DNA of 6,855 nucleotides from Planctomycetota bacterium (lineage in GTDB: Bacteria > Planctomycetota > Phycisphaerae > WQYP01 > JAJZKY01): positions 1 through 6,855 of the forward strand of contig JAJZKY010000247.1 in the NCBI GenBank assembly GCA_021803885.1, in the 5' to 3' direction. A program made the translations under genes and the position numbers. The notes beneath the pieces are model-generated. The model saw only the letters and a program-made list of their open reading frames with translations, searched no databases and had not been told where the DNA came from. Position 1 is the stretch's first letter. Every line of letters starts with the position of its first letter. Below, piece by piece: positions 1 to 5,673 of this stretch.

Positions 1-1
1 C

Positions 2-364
2 GCGTGGCCCGGGGCTGCCGCCCAGGCCCACCCTGGCTTTGACTTCGCCGCCACCGATGATCCTTTTGTGGCGGTGCAAGCGGCGGATGTAATTTATACC
101 GATACCTGGATCAGCATGGGACAGGAAGATGAAAAGGCCCAGCGGCTGGCCGTGTTCGGACCTTACCAGATTAATCAATCCCTGCTGGCGGCAGCCCCGG
201 GCCACGCGATGGTGATGCACTGCCTGCCGGCGTATCGCGGGGTGGAAATCACCGATGAGGTGATGGACGGACCGCAAAGCGCGGTTTTTGTGCAGGCGGA
301 AAATCGGCTGCATTTTCAAAAGGGACTGCTGGCGGTTCAATTGGCCGGCGCAAAAGGAACTTGA
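2..364 (+). CDS. argF: Ornithine carbamoyltransferase, C-terminal part (5' end outside window)
   Basis: This is the last 120 codons of a gene that begins left of the window. The product transfers the carbamoyl group of carbamoyl phosphate to ornithine to make citrulline, in cytosolic arginine biosynthesis. The visible part belongs to the ornithine-binding domain. It contains the SMG loop, seen as D-T-W-I-S-M-G-Q-E at codons 34-42 of the fragment, with the Asp and the SMG that contact ornithine in this family. It also has the HCLP motif (codons 73-76) with the catalytic-site cysteine, and the usual end with F-V-Q-A-E-N-R and an alpha-helical tail. HCLP and SMG together separate it from aspartate carbamoyltransferase. 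The family is usually about 300-340 residues, so roughly two thirds is missing. An internal GTG at 68 is not the real start, because homologous sequence continues upstream of it in frame. The stop is 36 bp before rph, so the two genes are probably cotranscribed. Confidence 0.95.
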   Translation, partial: AWPGAAAQAHPGFDFAATDDPFVAVQAADVIYTDTWISMGQEDEKAQRLAVFGPYQINQSLLAAAPGHAMVMHCLPAYRGVEITDEVMDGPQSAVFVQAENRLHFQKGLLAVQLAGAKGT

Positions 365-385
365 ACATCCGTGGTTTTAGTTTGT

Positions 386-390
386 GAAGG
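386..390 (+). promoter_or_regulatory. Ribosome binding site of rph
   Basis: GAAGG lies 10 nt before the ATG at 401. An in-frame GTG at 371 would add ten residues ([10 protein letters not shown]) that do not look like the family and has no good Shine-Dalgarno sequence. The ATG start gives the usual RNase PH N-terminus and exactly 238 residues. This site therefore decides the start. Confidence 0.7.
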
Positions 391-400
391 ATCAGGCCAT

Positions 401-1117
401 ATGCGACACGATAAAAGAAAGCCGGGCCAGCAGCGCCCCGTCACCCTGCAGCGTCACTTTACCCGCCATGCCGGGGGATCTGTTCTGGTAAGCTTCGGGA
501 ATACGCGTGTGTTGTGCACCGCCATGGTTGAACCGGGCGTGCCGCCGTGGCTGAAAGGCAAGGGCCAGGGTTGGCTGACGGCGGAATATGCCATGTTGCC
601 ATCATCCACGCCTTCGCGCAAGCGGCGTGATGCGGGCAAGGTCGACGGTAGATCGGTGGAAATACAGCGGCTGGTAGGGCGGGCGCTGCGCGGGGTGATT
701 GATTTAAAAAAACTGGGTGAAAATACACTGTGGTTGGATTGCGATGTGCTGCAGGCTGATGGCGGAACACGTACCGCCGCCATTACCGGCGCGTACGTGG
801 CCCTTTGTGATGCCGCTTCGGCCGCACGCAGGGCGGGGCTGATAGCCGATGATCCGATCTGCGGCCAGATTGCCGCGGTGAGCGCCGGGATGGTGGCCGG
901 CCAGGCGGTGGTGGATTTGGATTATCAGGAAGATTCCGCCGCCGAGGTGGATATGAACGTGGCGATGCTGGCGGATGGCACATTGGTGGAAGTGCAAGCC
1001 ACGGGTGAACAGGCGTCGTTTACCATGGATCAACTGGCGGCCATGCTAAAACTGGCGGCCGCGGCCATTCGCCGATTGCACCTGCTGCAACGCCAGGCGC
1101 TGGCCCGCCGGGCATAA
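401..1117 (+). CDS. rph: Ribonuclease PH
   Basis: The product is a phosphate-dependent 3'-to-5' exoribonuclease that trims the 3' ends of tRNA precursors and releases nucleoside diphosphates. It acts in the cytosol as a hexameric ring (family knowledge). The 238-residue length equals that of the E. coli enzyme. The N-terminus [14 protein letters not shown] is typical. Other family features are [13 protein letters not shown] (residues 55-67), the RSVEIQRL segment with the phosphate-site Arg at 84, and the [19 protein letters not shown] block (113-131) with GGTRT at 121-125. The acidic pair is at D178 and D184 in EDSAAEVD. No key residue is missing, so the enzyme should be active. It follows argF by 36 bp. 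In many bacteria rph is followed by the XTP/dITP pyrophosphatase gene, but here it is followed by non-coding DNA. Confidence 0.97.
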   Translation: MRHDKRKPGQQRPVTLQRHFTRHAGGSVLVSFGNTRVLCTAMVEPGVPPWLKGKGQGWLTAEYAMLPSSTPSRKRRDAGKVDGRSVEIQRLVGRALRGVIDLKKLGENTLWLDCDVLQADGGTRTAAITGAYVALCDAASAARRAGLIADDPICGQIAAVSAGMVAGQAVVDLDYQEDSAAEVDMNVAMLADGTLVEVQATGEQASFTMDQLAAMLKLAAAAIRRLHLLQRQALARRA

Positions 1118-1259
1118 GCCATGGTCGGAGGGTCGGGATGCCTGTGACCGGCCGAAGGCACGGCTTGGTTGGGGCGGTTGCCGCAGATAGGCTTGAGCCG
1201 ATGGGTTTTAGCCTCTGCCGGCCACCATGGGTTAGCTAAACTCCTGCGGTCAGGTTGCC
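1118..1259 (+). other. Non-coding stretch with long imperfect inverted repeat after rph
   Basis: No credible gene is seen here. GCAGA (1183-1187) pairs with TCTGC (1214-1218), and GGCT (1190-1193) pairs with AGCC (1210-1213). Together they make a 9-bp stem with a two-base bulge and a 16-nt loop, and a further GGT/ACC pairing is possible outside it. There is no T-run after the stem, so it is not a standard intrinsic terminator. It could end or protect the argF-rph transcript, but that is inference. Confidence 0.35.
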
Positions 1260-1297
1260 TATAATAAGGAGGTGTGATTCGCGGCGCCTTTCGCCGC
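1260..1297 (+). promoter_or_regulatory. Probable promoter -10 box with early hairpin, upstream of the small secreted protein
   Basis: A perfect TATAAT lies at 1260-1265, but no good -35 box lies at the usual distance (1237-1242 reads TAAACT). Directly after it comes AAGGAGGTG (1266-1274), a near-perfect anti-Shine-Dalgarno match without a sensible gene behind it. Next is a perfect hairpin, GCGGCG (1281-1286), loop CCTTT, CGCCGC (1292-1297). If transcription starts near 1272, the hairpin sits at the very 5' end of a leader about 200 nt long before the gene at 1470. The promoter call is tentative. Confidence 0.35.
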
Positions 1298-1469
1298 AGG
1301 TTGCGCGGGTGGTTTCGACGGGTAAGTCTGATTCGCGGACTTCAAGGGCCAAAACGCGGCTTCGTTCAAGGATGGCGTAAAATAGATGTGAGTGCTCGAT
1401 GGCGGGTTGACCACGTGCGTTGCGTGGAAGCATGCCATCGAAAGTCGGCTTTAAATAAGGTGAAGTACC
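1298..1469 (+). other. Putative leader of the small secreted protein gene
   Basis: I see no gene here. The stretch holds a second copy of the 10-mer TGATTCGCGG (1329-1338; the first is at 1275-1284) and a hairpin CCACG/CGTGG at 1411-1427 with a 7-nt loop. The Shine-Dalgarno sequence AAGGTGA of the next gene is at 1457-1463. Confidence 0.3.
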
Positions 1470-1847
1470 ATGAAGCGATTCTTGTTATCCGGTATGGCGG
1501 CGCTGGCCGTGTTGTGCATGTTGGTGGGCACTTCGTTTGCAGCTTCCACGGTGAAGGTGAATGTGAAGGGAGTCCTGCTGGACATGAACTGTTATTCAGC
1601 CCATGGCCTGATGAACCGGGCTCATGGTAAAAGCTGTGGAAAAGCCTGCATGCTTAAAGGCCTTCCGGCGGGAATTCTGGTGAAGGGGCATGCGTGGACT
1701 CTGGTGGTCAATTCCAGGCTGCTGGCCAATTACGTCGGCCTGAAAGCCCAAGTCATAGGCATCGCCAATCGGAAGACCAACGTGGTTATTCCCAGCGAAA
1801 TCAAGGTGGATGAGCACGGGAAATATACCAAGATCAAGATTAAATAA
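1470..1847 (+). CDS. Small exported protein with Cys/His motif, unknown function (possibly OB-fold-like)
   Basis: This is a 125-residue protein with a clear Sec signal peptide: K2-R3, a hydrophobic core at about 4-20, and a likely cut after SFA at residue 24. The mature part is about 100 residues and should be periplasmic or secreted. It starts with a beta-like stretch and then V-L-L-D-M-N-C-Y (C41), H45, H52 and C-G-K-A-C (C56, C60), followed by M-L-K-G-L-P-A-G. The second half alternates short beta strands, roughly LVVN, VGLKAQVIGIA and NVVIPSEIKV. This layout resembles small secreted proteins of the DUF5818 type, with a D-x-x-C, H, C-x3-C, K-G pattern and a barrel-like fold. I make that link from memory of the pattern, so it is tentative. 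The cysteines and histidines could bind a metal or form disulfides. The ATG at 1470 has AAGGTGA six bases upstream. It is probably monocistronic, because an operator-like palindrome and a toxin-antitoxin pair follow directly. Confidence 0.8.
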   Translation: MKRFLLSGMAALAVLCMLVGTSFAASTVKVNVKGVLLDMNCYSAHGLMNRAHGKSCGKACMLKGLPAGILVKGHAWTLVVNSRLLANYVGLKAQVIGIANRKTNVVIPSEIKVDEHGKYTKIKIK

Positions 1848-1849
1848 GT

Positions 1850-1864
1850 TGCTGCCCGGTAGCA
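1850..1864 (+). promoter_or_regulatory. Operator-like palindrome before the toxin-antitoxin pair
   Basis: TGCTGCCCGGTAGCA is symmetric around C1857 at six of seven base pairs, and the seventh is a G/T mismatch. The arms are too close for a good RNA hairpin, so a protein-binding DNA site is more likely. It lies 32 bp upstream of the antitoxin ATG. Toxin-antitoxin operons are commonly autoregulated by the antitoxin or the complex binding such a site. Confidence 0.4.
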
Positions 1865-1896
1865 GTGAACGCGGTCCCTGATTTTTGAGGTGATCC

Positions 1897-2115
1897 ATGC
1901 CCCAGGTAATCCAGGGTAAGTGGGATGATTTGATGAAGCGCCACGATTTGCATGGCCATACGGTCCGTGTCATCGTGCTGGATCCACTGCACCCGGACAA
2001 CCCCTGGCTCCGCTCGCTGCGTGCGTGGGTTGATAGCCACCGCCAGCCCCTGGCACATCCGGCAGACGACAGCCGCGAGAATATTTACTCGGGGACGGCT
2101 GAGGATCCTCGTTGA
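1897..2115 (+). CDS. Antitoxin of a VapBC-like (PIN-domain) toxin-antitoxin pair
   Basis: This is a 72-residue protein encoded directly before, and overlapping, a PIN-domain gene. That is the standard order for a type II pair in which the antitoxin binds and blocks the ribonuclease. The N-terminal half (MPQVIQGKWDDLMKR, then HTVRVIVLD at 21-29) looks like a small beta-strand domain of the kind found in such antitoxins. The C-terminal tail D57-D-S-R-E-N-I-Y64 followed by SGTAEDPR resembles the SRE-x-I-Y tail of antitoxins paired with PIN toxins, which probably inserts into the toxin. I know this tail from memory of similar proteins, not from a search. The ATG is well supported: GAGG at 1887-1890 inside GAGGTGATCC, six bases before the start. 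An operator-like palindrome lies just upstream. The end of the gene overlaps the likely toxin start by about 14-17 nt in another frame. Confidence 0.75.
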   Translation: MPQVIQGKWDDLMKRHDLHGHTVRVIVLDPLHPDNPWLRSLRAWVDSHRQPLAHPADDSRENIYSGTAEDPR

Positions 2116-2557
2116 CACTAATATTCCCCTGCGCCTCGCCCAGATCAACCATCCGCATCGCCAGGTGGCCTTCGACGCCCTGCAATTACTGACCCTGCGC
2201 GACCAGGAACAATTCGCCATTGCGCCGCAAAGCCTCTACGAGATGTATGTGGTCTGCACCCGGCCGGCTCAGGCCAATGGCTTCGGGATGAGCGCCACCC
2301 AGGCCGCCACTGAGCTTGCGTCAGCCCGCGCACTATTCGAACTACTGCCGGAAACCCCGCAGGTCTATCCCGCCTGGGAAGGCCTCATCGCCAAGTATGC
2401 CGTTGCCGGTAAACCAGCCCACGACGTTCGCTTGGTTGCCCTGATGATTCAGCATCGCGTCGCCAAACTTCTGACCTTTAACGAGGCTGACTTCCGCCGC
2501 TTCGCCGAGATTGAACCTCTCAATCCCTTCGATGTCCTGGCCATTCCAAGGCGGTGA
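2099..2557 (+). CDS. PIN-domain ribonuclease toxin (VapC-like), start codon uncertain
   Basis: PIN-domain toxins are Mg2+-dependent ribonucleases that stop translation by cutting RNA; the target of this one cannot be told. From CTG 2099 the protein is 152 residues. It begins RILVDTNIP, the classic first strand with D6. The other acidic positions expected in the family are E48 (in SLYEMYVV), D109 (in AHDVRLVALM) and D121 (in TFNEADFRRF). The reading frame is intact to TGA 2555-2557, so the active site looks complete. The start is odd. No ATG, GTG or TTG lies within 60 bp of the RILVD strand. The closest in-frame ones, TTG 2030 and GTG 2021, would add 23-26 residues not typical of the family. 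CTG 2099, with GGGG at 2091-2094, is the nearest near-cognate start. AGG at 2102 is one base away from ATG. Translation may depend on coupling to the antitoxin, or the toxin may be silenced. Confidence 0.75.
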   Translation: MRILVDTNIPLRLAQINHPHRQVAFDALQLLTLRDQEQFAIAPQSLYEMYVVCTRPAQANGFGMSATQAATELASARALFELLPETPQVYPAWEGLIAKYAVAGKPAHDVRLVALMIQHRVAKLLTFNEADFRRFAEIEPLNPFDVLAIPRR

Positions 2558-2873
2558 GGATTATGCCGCCGCTGAACTTTTTGCGAATGCCATCCTGGCC
2601 CAGGACCGGCCGGCTCAGATTGCCCAGCCCGGCGCTTGTTTCGCCGCGGTGCCCTGTGCCGCTGGCGGAGACGGAAGTTTGAGTCTGCGTGCCGTCGGTG
2701 GTGAGAGCACCCAGGGAAACAATCCCCGGGCTGGATGGTTCAAACCAAGCGGCCGGCCAACCGCCTGCGGGCCGCCCGTTGCGGCAGGGAGGCGGTAATA
2801 CTCTCCCGAACCGCCGTCGCGTGGGATTTTTACGTGTCGGCCGACGCCGTTTTGGGTTACAGCCACACCCCGG
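2558..2873 (+). other. GC-rich non-coding stretch after the toxin with several hairpins
   Basis: No gene is recognised on either strand. Open frames exist, but their translations resemble no family and have no supporting Shine-Dalgarno sequence. Inverted repeats are dense towards the right. GCCGC (2771-2775) pairs with GCGGC (2781-2785) around a 5-nt loop. GGCGG (2791-2795) pairs with CCGCC (2811-2815). GTCGGCCGAC (2836-2845) is a perfect palindrome. With the terminator that follows, this may be a long 3' untranslated region of the toxin operon or a separate non-coding RNA. I checked by eye for tmRNA, RNase P RNA and SRP RNA signatures and saw none. Confidence 0.35.
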
Positions 2874-2906
2874 AACCTGCGGCCGCGTGTCGCAGGTTGT
2901 TTTTTT
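2874..2906 (+). terminator. Intrinsic terminator
   Basis: AACCTGCG (2874-2881) pairs perfectly with CGCAGGTT (2891-2898) around a 9-nt loop. One G follows, then seven T residues (2900-2906). The direction is left to right, so it ends the transcript of the toxin-antitoxin operon or of an RNA in the stretch before it. It lies 21 bp beyond the end of the convergent gene on the other strand. In that direction the hairpin has no T-run after it. Confidence 0.85.
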
Positions 2907-2927
2907 GGGGGGGCGGCCAGACCAGCG

Positions 2928-4124
2928 TTATGGTTTGCCGTGCGGCTCGGCCGGGTGCTGCAGTTGCGATTGCGTAACTGCGGTGATCTTGCGTTTGGCA
3001 TATAAAGCCGTGATTTCTTTAATTGCGGCGTCTTCTTGCTGCACGGTGCCGGTGGCCCAAACGCCGCCATACGCCGGGGTGTGCTGAAGGTGGTAGGCAG
3101 CGGGATTTTTACCGGCAAATTTTATCAGCAGGTACAGGGGTAGGGTCCGATTGGAAAAATGTCCCGGCTTGTTATTCAACATAAACACAAAATTCTGGAT
3201 GATGGGGTGGTGAATCAGAAACAGCAGATAGGGTTCCACCGTGGCGGGCTTGGCATGCAGCAGCAACTTGGCGAAATTTTTAGCCCCTGCCGTATAGGGC
3301 GTATTAAAGATATTTTGCATGGGAGGCTGGCGGCAGATTTGCAGCAGCGCGTGGGCGGCCAATTGGCCAAGGCCTTTGGGCTTCCAATGCTCCAGCAGTT
3401 CCATGGCGTAAACGCTGTACTGCATCTGAACCCAATAGTTGGTGCTGTTGGAATTTACAAAAATGGCAATTCGTCGCCCGCGAAACACGGCCAGGTGTTC
3501 CGCATTTTGCTCAGCAGTGAAGGGTGTTGTCAGGATGACGGCCCGATGCCACAGAGCTTTCACCATGGCCGGCGTGGGTGGTCGATTCCAGAGGGCATCC
3601 ATGGTGGTAAGGTAAACCAGACGATGTGGATCATTGAGCAGGTGATTCAAGAGCCAATCGGCGTTGGGGCCCGGAATTTTGGCCAGCGGATGGGCCACGT
3701 TGGCTCGCCGTTGCTGGTTGTGGGAAAAGGCGCCGGCCACCAGCGGCAACCTTTTCGGCGTTAGTCCCCAGCGGAGCATTTGGATGCGCTGCTGGAGCGG
3801 TAAATGCAACAAAGCCCCGGCCCAGCGGGCGAGATCGCCTTGATCGCGCAGCAAATGAGCGATACGTGCCTGTCGCTCGGGGCCGCGGGCGCGTATCAGG
3901 CGGGCCACGATGTCGGCCAACGCGTGCCGCAGTGCGGCACGGCCCGCCTGGCGCGTGGCAGGTTGGCTTTGACCGATCTTGACCAGCGCCGCCTGAAACT
4001 GCCGGAATGCCTGAACGGTGTGGCTGGTGGCAGGGGCAGTGGTTTGGGCCTTGCCGGATGGCGTACCAATCCAGAAAAGGGGCAAGGTGAGCAGCAAAAA
4101 CAGGGCGGGCAATTTTGAGGACAT
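2928..4124 (-). CDS. Exported alpha-helical protein of unknown function
   Basis: This is a 398-residue protein with an N-terminal signal peptide: K4, a hydrophobic run LPALFLLLTLPLFWIG at 5-20, and a possible cut near SGKAQ at 23-27. The rest is rich in Ala, Leu, Arg and Gln and should be almost entirely helical. It suggests repeated helix pairs of the HEAT or armadillo kind, for example around LARWAGALLHLPLQQRIQML and the segment AMELLEHWKPKGLGQLAAHA. No catalytic motif or known family was recognised. A central strand-like segment RRIAIFVNSNSTNYW is the most distinctive part. The start ATG (complement of 4122-4124) has AGGAA about eight bases upstream. It lies 16 bp after the oxidoreductase gene on the same strand, so the two are almost certainly cotranscribed. 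A function linked to the oxidoreductase, such as a periplasmic helper in sugar metabolism, is only a guess from position. Confidence 0.7.
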   Translation of the reverse strand: MSSKLPALFLLLTLPLFWIGTPSGKAQTTAPATSHTVQAFRQFQAALVKIGQSQPATRQAGRAALRHALADIVARLIRARGPERQARIAHLLRDQGDLARWAGALLHLPLQQRIQMLRWGLTPKRLPLVAGAFSHNQQRRANVAHPLAKIPGPNADWLLNHLLNDPHRLVYLTTMDALWNRPPTPAMVKALWHRAVILTTPFTAEQNAEHLAVFRGRRIAIFVNSNSTNYWVQMQYSVYAMELLEHWKPKGLGQLAAHALLQICRQPPMQNIFNTPYTAGAKNFAKLLLHAKPATVEPYLLFLIHHPIIQNFVFMLNNKPGHFSNRTLPLYLLIKFAGKNPAAYHLQHTPAYGGVWATGTVQQEDAAIKEITALYAKRKITAVTQSQLQHPAEPHGKP

Positions 4125-4140
4125 ACCATGTTTCCTGGTC

Positions 4141-5310
4141 TTAGGCCCAGTCCGGATGGGGATTCAATTCTCTCGGCAAAGCACGCTCGCGGGCGATACG
4201 GCTAAAAATTGTCGAAAGGTTTTCCGTTGCGGTCCACGGCGCCTTTTTAATGTTCCATGCCGCCGTTTCATAACAGGAAAACACGAAATCAGTGGTTTTG
4301 AGGATATGGGCAAAATCGGTGATGGGCGTGCTTCCGCGGCGGATGGCGAGGGCAAAACTATTGAAGGTGCGCATATTGCCTTCAAAATCGCGGGCATCAT
4401 CATGAAACTCAGTGGAAGGTTGTCCGTTCTCCAGCAGGTAGCCGGTGCCGTTCCAGATGGCCCGGCCGGCATCACCAAGAATTTCAATCACGTGCCGCTC
4501 CTGGCGGGAGCAGGTAGTGGCGACCATGGTAAGGCGGGGTTGATCGGGGGTATCGAGGGTGGCTTGGGCGATGGTAGTGTCTTCCATTTCCAGAGCGGGC
4601 GAATCGTGGAAACGGTACAACGCGGCCCGCAAGTTGCTCGCGGATGCAACGGCGGGTAATTCTCCCGGTGCTGCCAGAATCAGGGATTGGTTGATGAAGT
4701 GCACCGCCTGATTGAACATGACACCGTCGAGATTCCATTGACCCTGCATCATCTTTTTGCCGGCCCAGGCAGCGCGGCCATAATAAGATTCTTCCCGCCA
4801 CCAGAGGCTGGAAAGAAAAATTTCGCGAATTTTTCCGATGGCTCCGCTGTGGATGGCTTTTCGCAAGTTGAGCATGGAACTGCGCCCGACATGTTGCATT
4901 TGTACCGCCCCGACGCGGCCGGAGGCACGCTGTGCATCAAGCATCTTTCGACATTCGTCCGGATGGGTAGCCATGGGCTTTTCGCACAGCACGTGCTTTC
5001 CCGCCTGAAAGGCGTCTACAGTAATCTGGCGGTGTAGAAAGTGGGGTACCGCAATGCACACCGCCTCTACCCGAGGATCCTGCAGAAGGCTGCGGTAATC
5101 GGGATAAATTTTTCCGCCGGCGGCGGTTACGCGGGCAGCCTGCTTGGCAACGCTCGGATCATCGAGTTTGACATCGCAGCCCGCCACGATGCGAAAATTG
5201 GGATTCTTTTCCAATTCCGTCAGGTGCATGGGGGCGATGCCGCCGCCCAGCCCAATTTGGCCAATGCCGATGGCAGGGGAAACACGCGGGCTAAGGTCTG
5301 TATCAATCAT
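4141..5310 (-). CDS. Gfo/Idh/MocA-family NAD(P)-dependent oxidoreductase
   Basis: This 389-residue protein matches the family of dehydrogenases acting on sugars, inositols and related polyols. The N-terminal Rossmann fold starts with G15-I-G-Q-I-G20 followed by LGGG. It then has the second strand ending in G-C-D at about 44-46 and the strand AVCIAVPHFLH (83-93). The family motif E110-K-P sits in HVLCEKPMATHP, its lysine expected near the nicotinamide and substrate. The C-terminal half has the alpha/beta domain with N200-Q-A-V-H204, the usual place of the catalytic-site histidine. There is no signal peptide, so it is cytosolic, unlike many secreted planctomycete relatives that carry a Tat signal. 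The substrate cannot be told from sequence alone. GGAG at 5318-5321 (complement) lies seven bases before the ATG. It is the first gene of a two-gene operon. A palindrome at 5348-5360 could be its operator. Confidence 0.9.
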   Translation of the reverse strand: MIDTDLSPRVSPAIGIGQIGLGGGIAPMHLTELEKNPNFRIVAGCDVKLDDPSVAKQAARVTAAGGKIYPDYRSLLQDPRVEAVCIAVPHFLHRQITVDAFQAGKHVLCEKPMATHPDECRKMLDAQRASGRVGAVQMQHVGRSSMLNLRKAIHSGAIGKIREIFLSSLWWREESYYGRAAWAGKKMMQGQWNLDGVMFNQAVHFINQSLILAAPGELPAVASASNLRAALYRFHDSPALEMEDTTIAQATLDTPDQPRLTMVATTCSRQERHVIEILGDAGRAIWNGTGYLLENGQPSTEFHDDARDFEGNMRTFNSFALAIRRGSTPITDFAHILKTTDFVFSCYETAAWNIKKAPWTATENLSTIFSRIARERALPRELNPHPDWA

Positions 5311-5338
5311 TGTGTGGCTCCAAAAGCTCTCCGGGCGC

Positions 5339-5344
5339 TTTATA
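5339..5344 (-). promoter_or_regulatory. Possible -10 box of the oxidoreductase operon
   Basis: Read on the minus strand this is TATAAA, 28 bp before the start codon. The nearest -35 candidates (TTGGGT at 5364-5369 with a 19-bp gap, or GGGTCA at 5362-5367 with 17 bp) are poor. An activator-dependent or weak promoter would fit. Confidence 0.35.
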
Positions 5345-5347
5345 GGC

Positions 5348-5360
5348 GGTCCAGTGGACC
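5348..5360. promoter_or_regulatory. Perfect 13-bp palindrome, candidate operator
   Basis: GGTCCA-G-TGGACC is a perfect inverted repeat with a one-base centre. It lies just upstream of the TATAAA box of the oxidoreductase operon, where a bound repressor would block RNA polymerase. The tight centre argues for protein binding, not an RNA hairpin. Its partner is unknown. Confidence 0.4.
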
Positions 5361-5388
5361 ATGACCCAAGGCGGCCGTGTTCTTACTC

Positions 5389-5404
5389 TATGCTTTGACG
5401 CATA
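5389..5404. repeat. Short inverted repeat in the divergent intergenic region
   Basis: TATGC (5389-5393) and GCATA (5400-5404) flank TTTGAC. The spacing would suit a regulator site or a weak hairpin. The rest of 5361-5479 shows nothing else that I can support. Confidence 0.2.
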
Positions 5405-5479
5405 AGCCGTAAAGGCAGTGCCGCTTGGGTTGAAACGGGCTGCGGATATTGCCGGGGGCGTTTGGCTGGAATTTTGCCC

Positions 5480-5507
5480 TTGACAGGGTTGCGTTAGCGA
5501 TTAAACT
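5480..5507 (+). promoter_or_regulatory. Promoter of the coiled-coil gene and its leader
   Basis: A perfect TTGACA -35 box (5480-5485) is followed after 16 bp by TAAACT (5502-5507), which matches the -10 consensus at four of six positions. Transcription would start near 5514. This leaves about 230 nt of leader before the TTG start at 5745. Confidence 0.6.
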
Positions 5508-5513
5508 TTGCTG

Positions 5514-5673
5514 GTTATAAGGGTGAGGTGGGCGGACGTGGAGGAAGTTTGGCCGTAACCCCCAATGGAACGTGGCTGGAGAGAAACTGGTGCGGGAGTT
5601 GAGCTTCCACGGATAGGGGTTAAGATGTGCAACTGCAAGGATGCGACGAACTCCCGAGCGGACTGTTTTTTTT
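5514..5673 (+). ncRNA. Candidate structured leader RNA or small RNA with alternative or pseudoknotted stems
   Basis: Three perfect complementary blocks lie in about 100 nt. TAACCCC (5556-5562) pairs with GGGGTTA (5616-5622). Nested inside, CGTGG (5571-5575) pairs with CCACG (5607-5611). CGGGAGTT (5593-5600) pairs with AACTCCCG (5649-5656) and crosses the first stem, so the fold is either a pseudoknot or a choice between two structures. AGTT (5597-5600) could also pair with AACT at 5585-5588. Eight T residues follow at 5666-5673, nine bases after the 8-bp stem, which is longer than usual for a standard terminator. Together with the TTGACA promoter upstream this fits a riboswitch-like leader, an attenuator or a small RNA. 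I recognise no known class. Confidence 0.4.

Noticed and set aside
1274..1630. 118-codon frame on the + strand beginning at GTG 1274
   Set aside because: The ribosome site touches the start with no spacing, the product is Arg-rich without family likeness, and it overlaps the signal-peptide gene at 1470 by 160 bp in another frame.
2101..2116. Possible programmed +1 frameshift (CGT TGA C, similar to the RF2 site) fusing antitoxin and toxin
   Set aside because: The toxin's first strand R-I-L-V is already encoded upstream of the TGA in the toxin frame, so a shift at the stop would remove it. CGT is also a poor slippery codon.
2735..2752. GGTTCAAACC as a tRNA T-arm
   Set aside because: The 5-bp T-stem does not form around the loop and no other tRNA arms are present.
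2900..2913. Seven T followed by seven G as a phase-variation tract
   Set aside because: It lies outside any reading frame and is explained by the terminator T-run; its length may simply be prone to sequencing error.
2615..3118. 167-codon minus-strand frame and overlapping + strand frames at 2511-3087
   Set aside because: Low-complexity Pro/Arg/Ala translations with no family likeness; they cross the terminator and the end of the 2928-4124 gene.
4018..4659. 213-codon + strand frame
   Set aside because: It is antisense to the junction of the two minus-strand genes, which have clear motifs or a signal peptide and good starts.
5535..5555. GGAGGAAGTTTGG as the conserved P4 element of RNase P RNA
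   Set aside because: The match to GAGGAAAGTCC is only partial and the partner strand (ACAGAAA-type) is absent.
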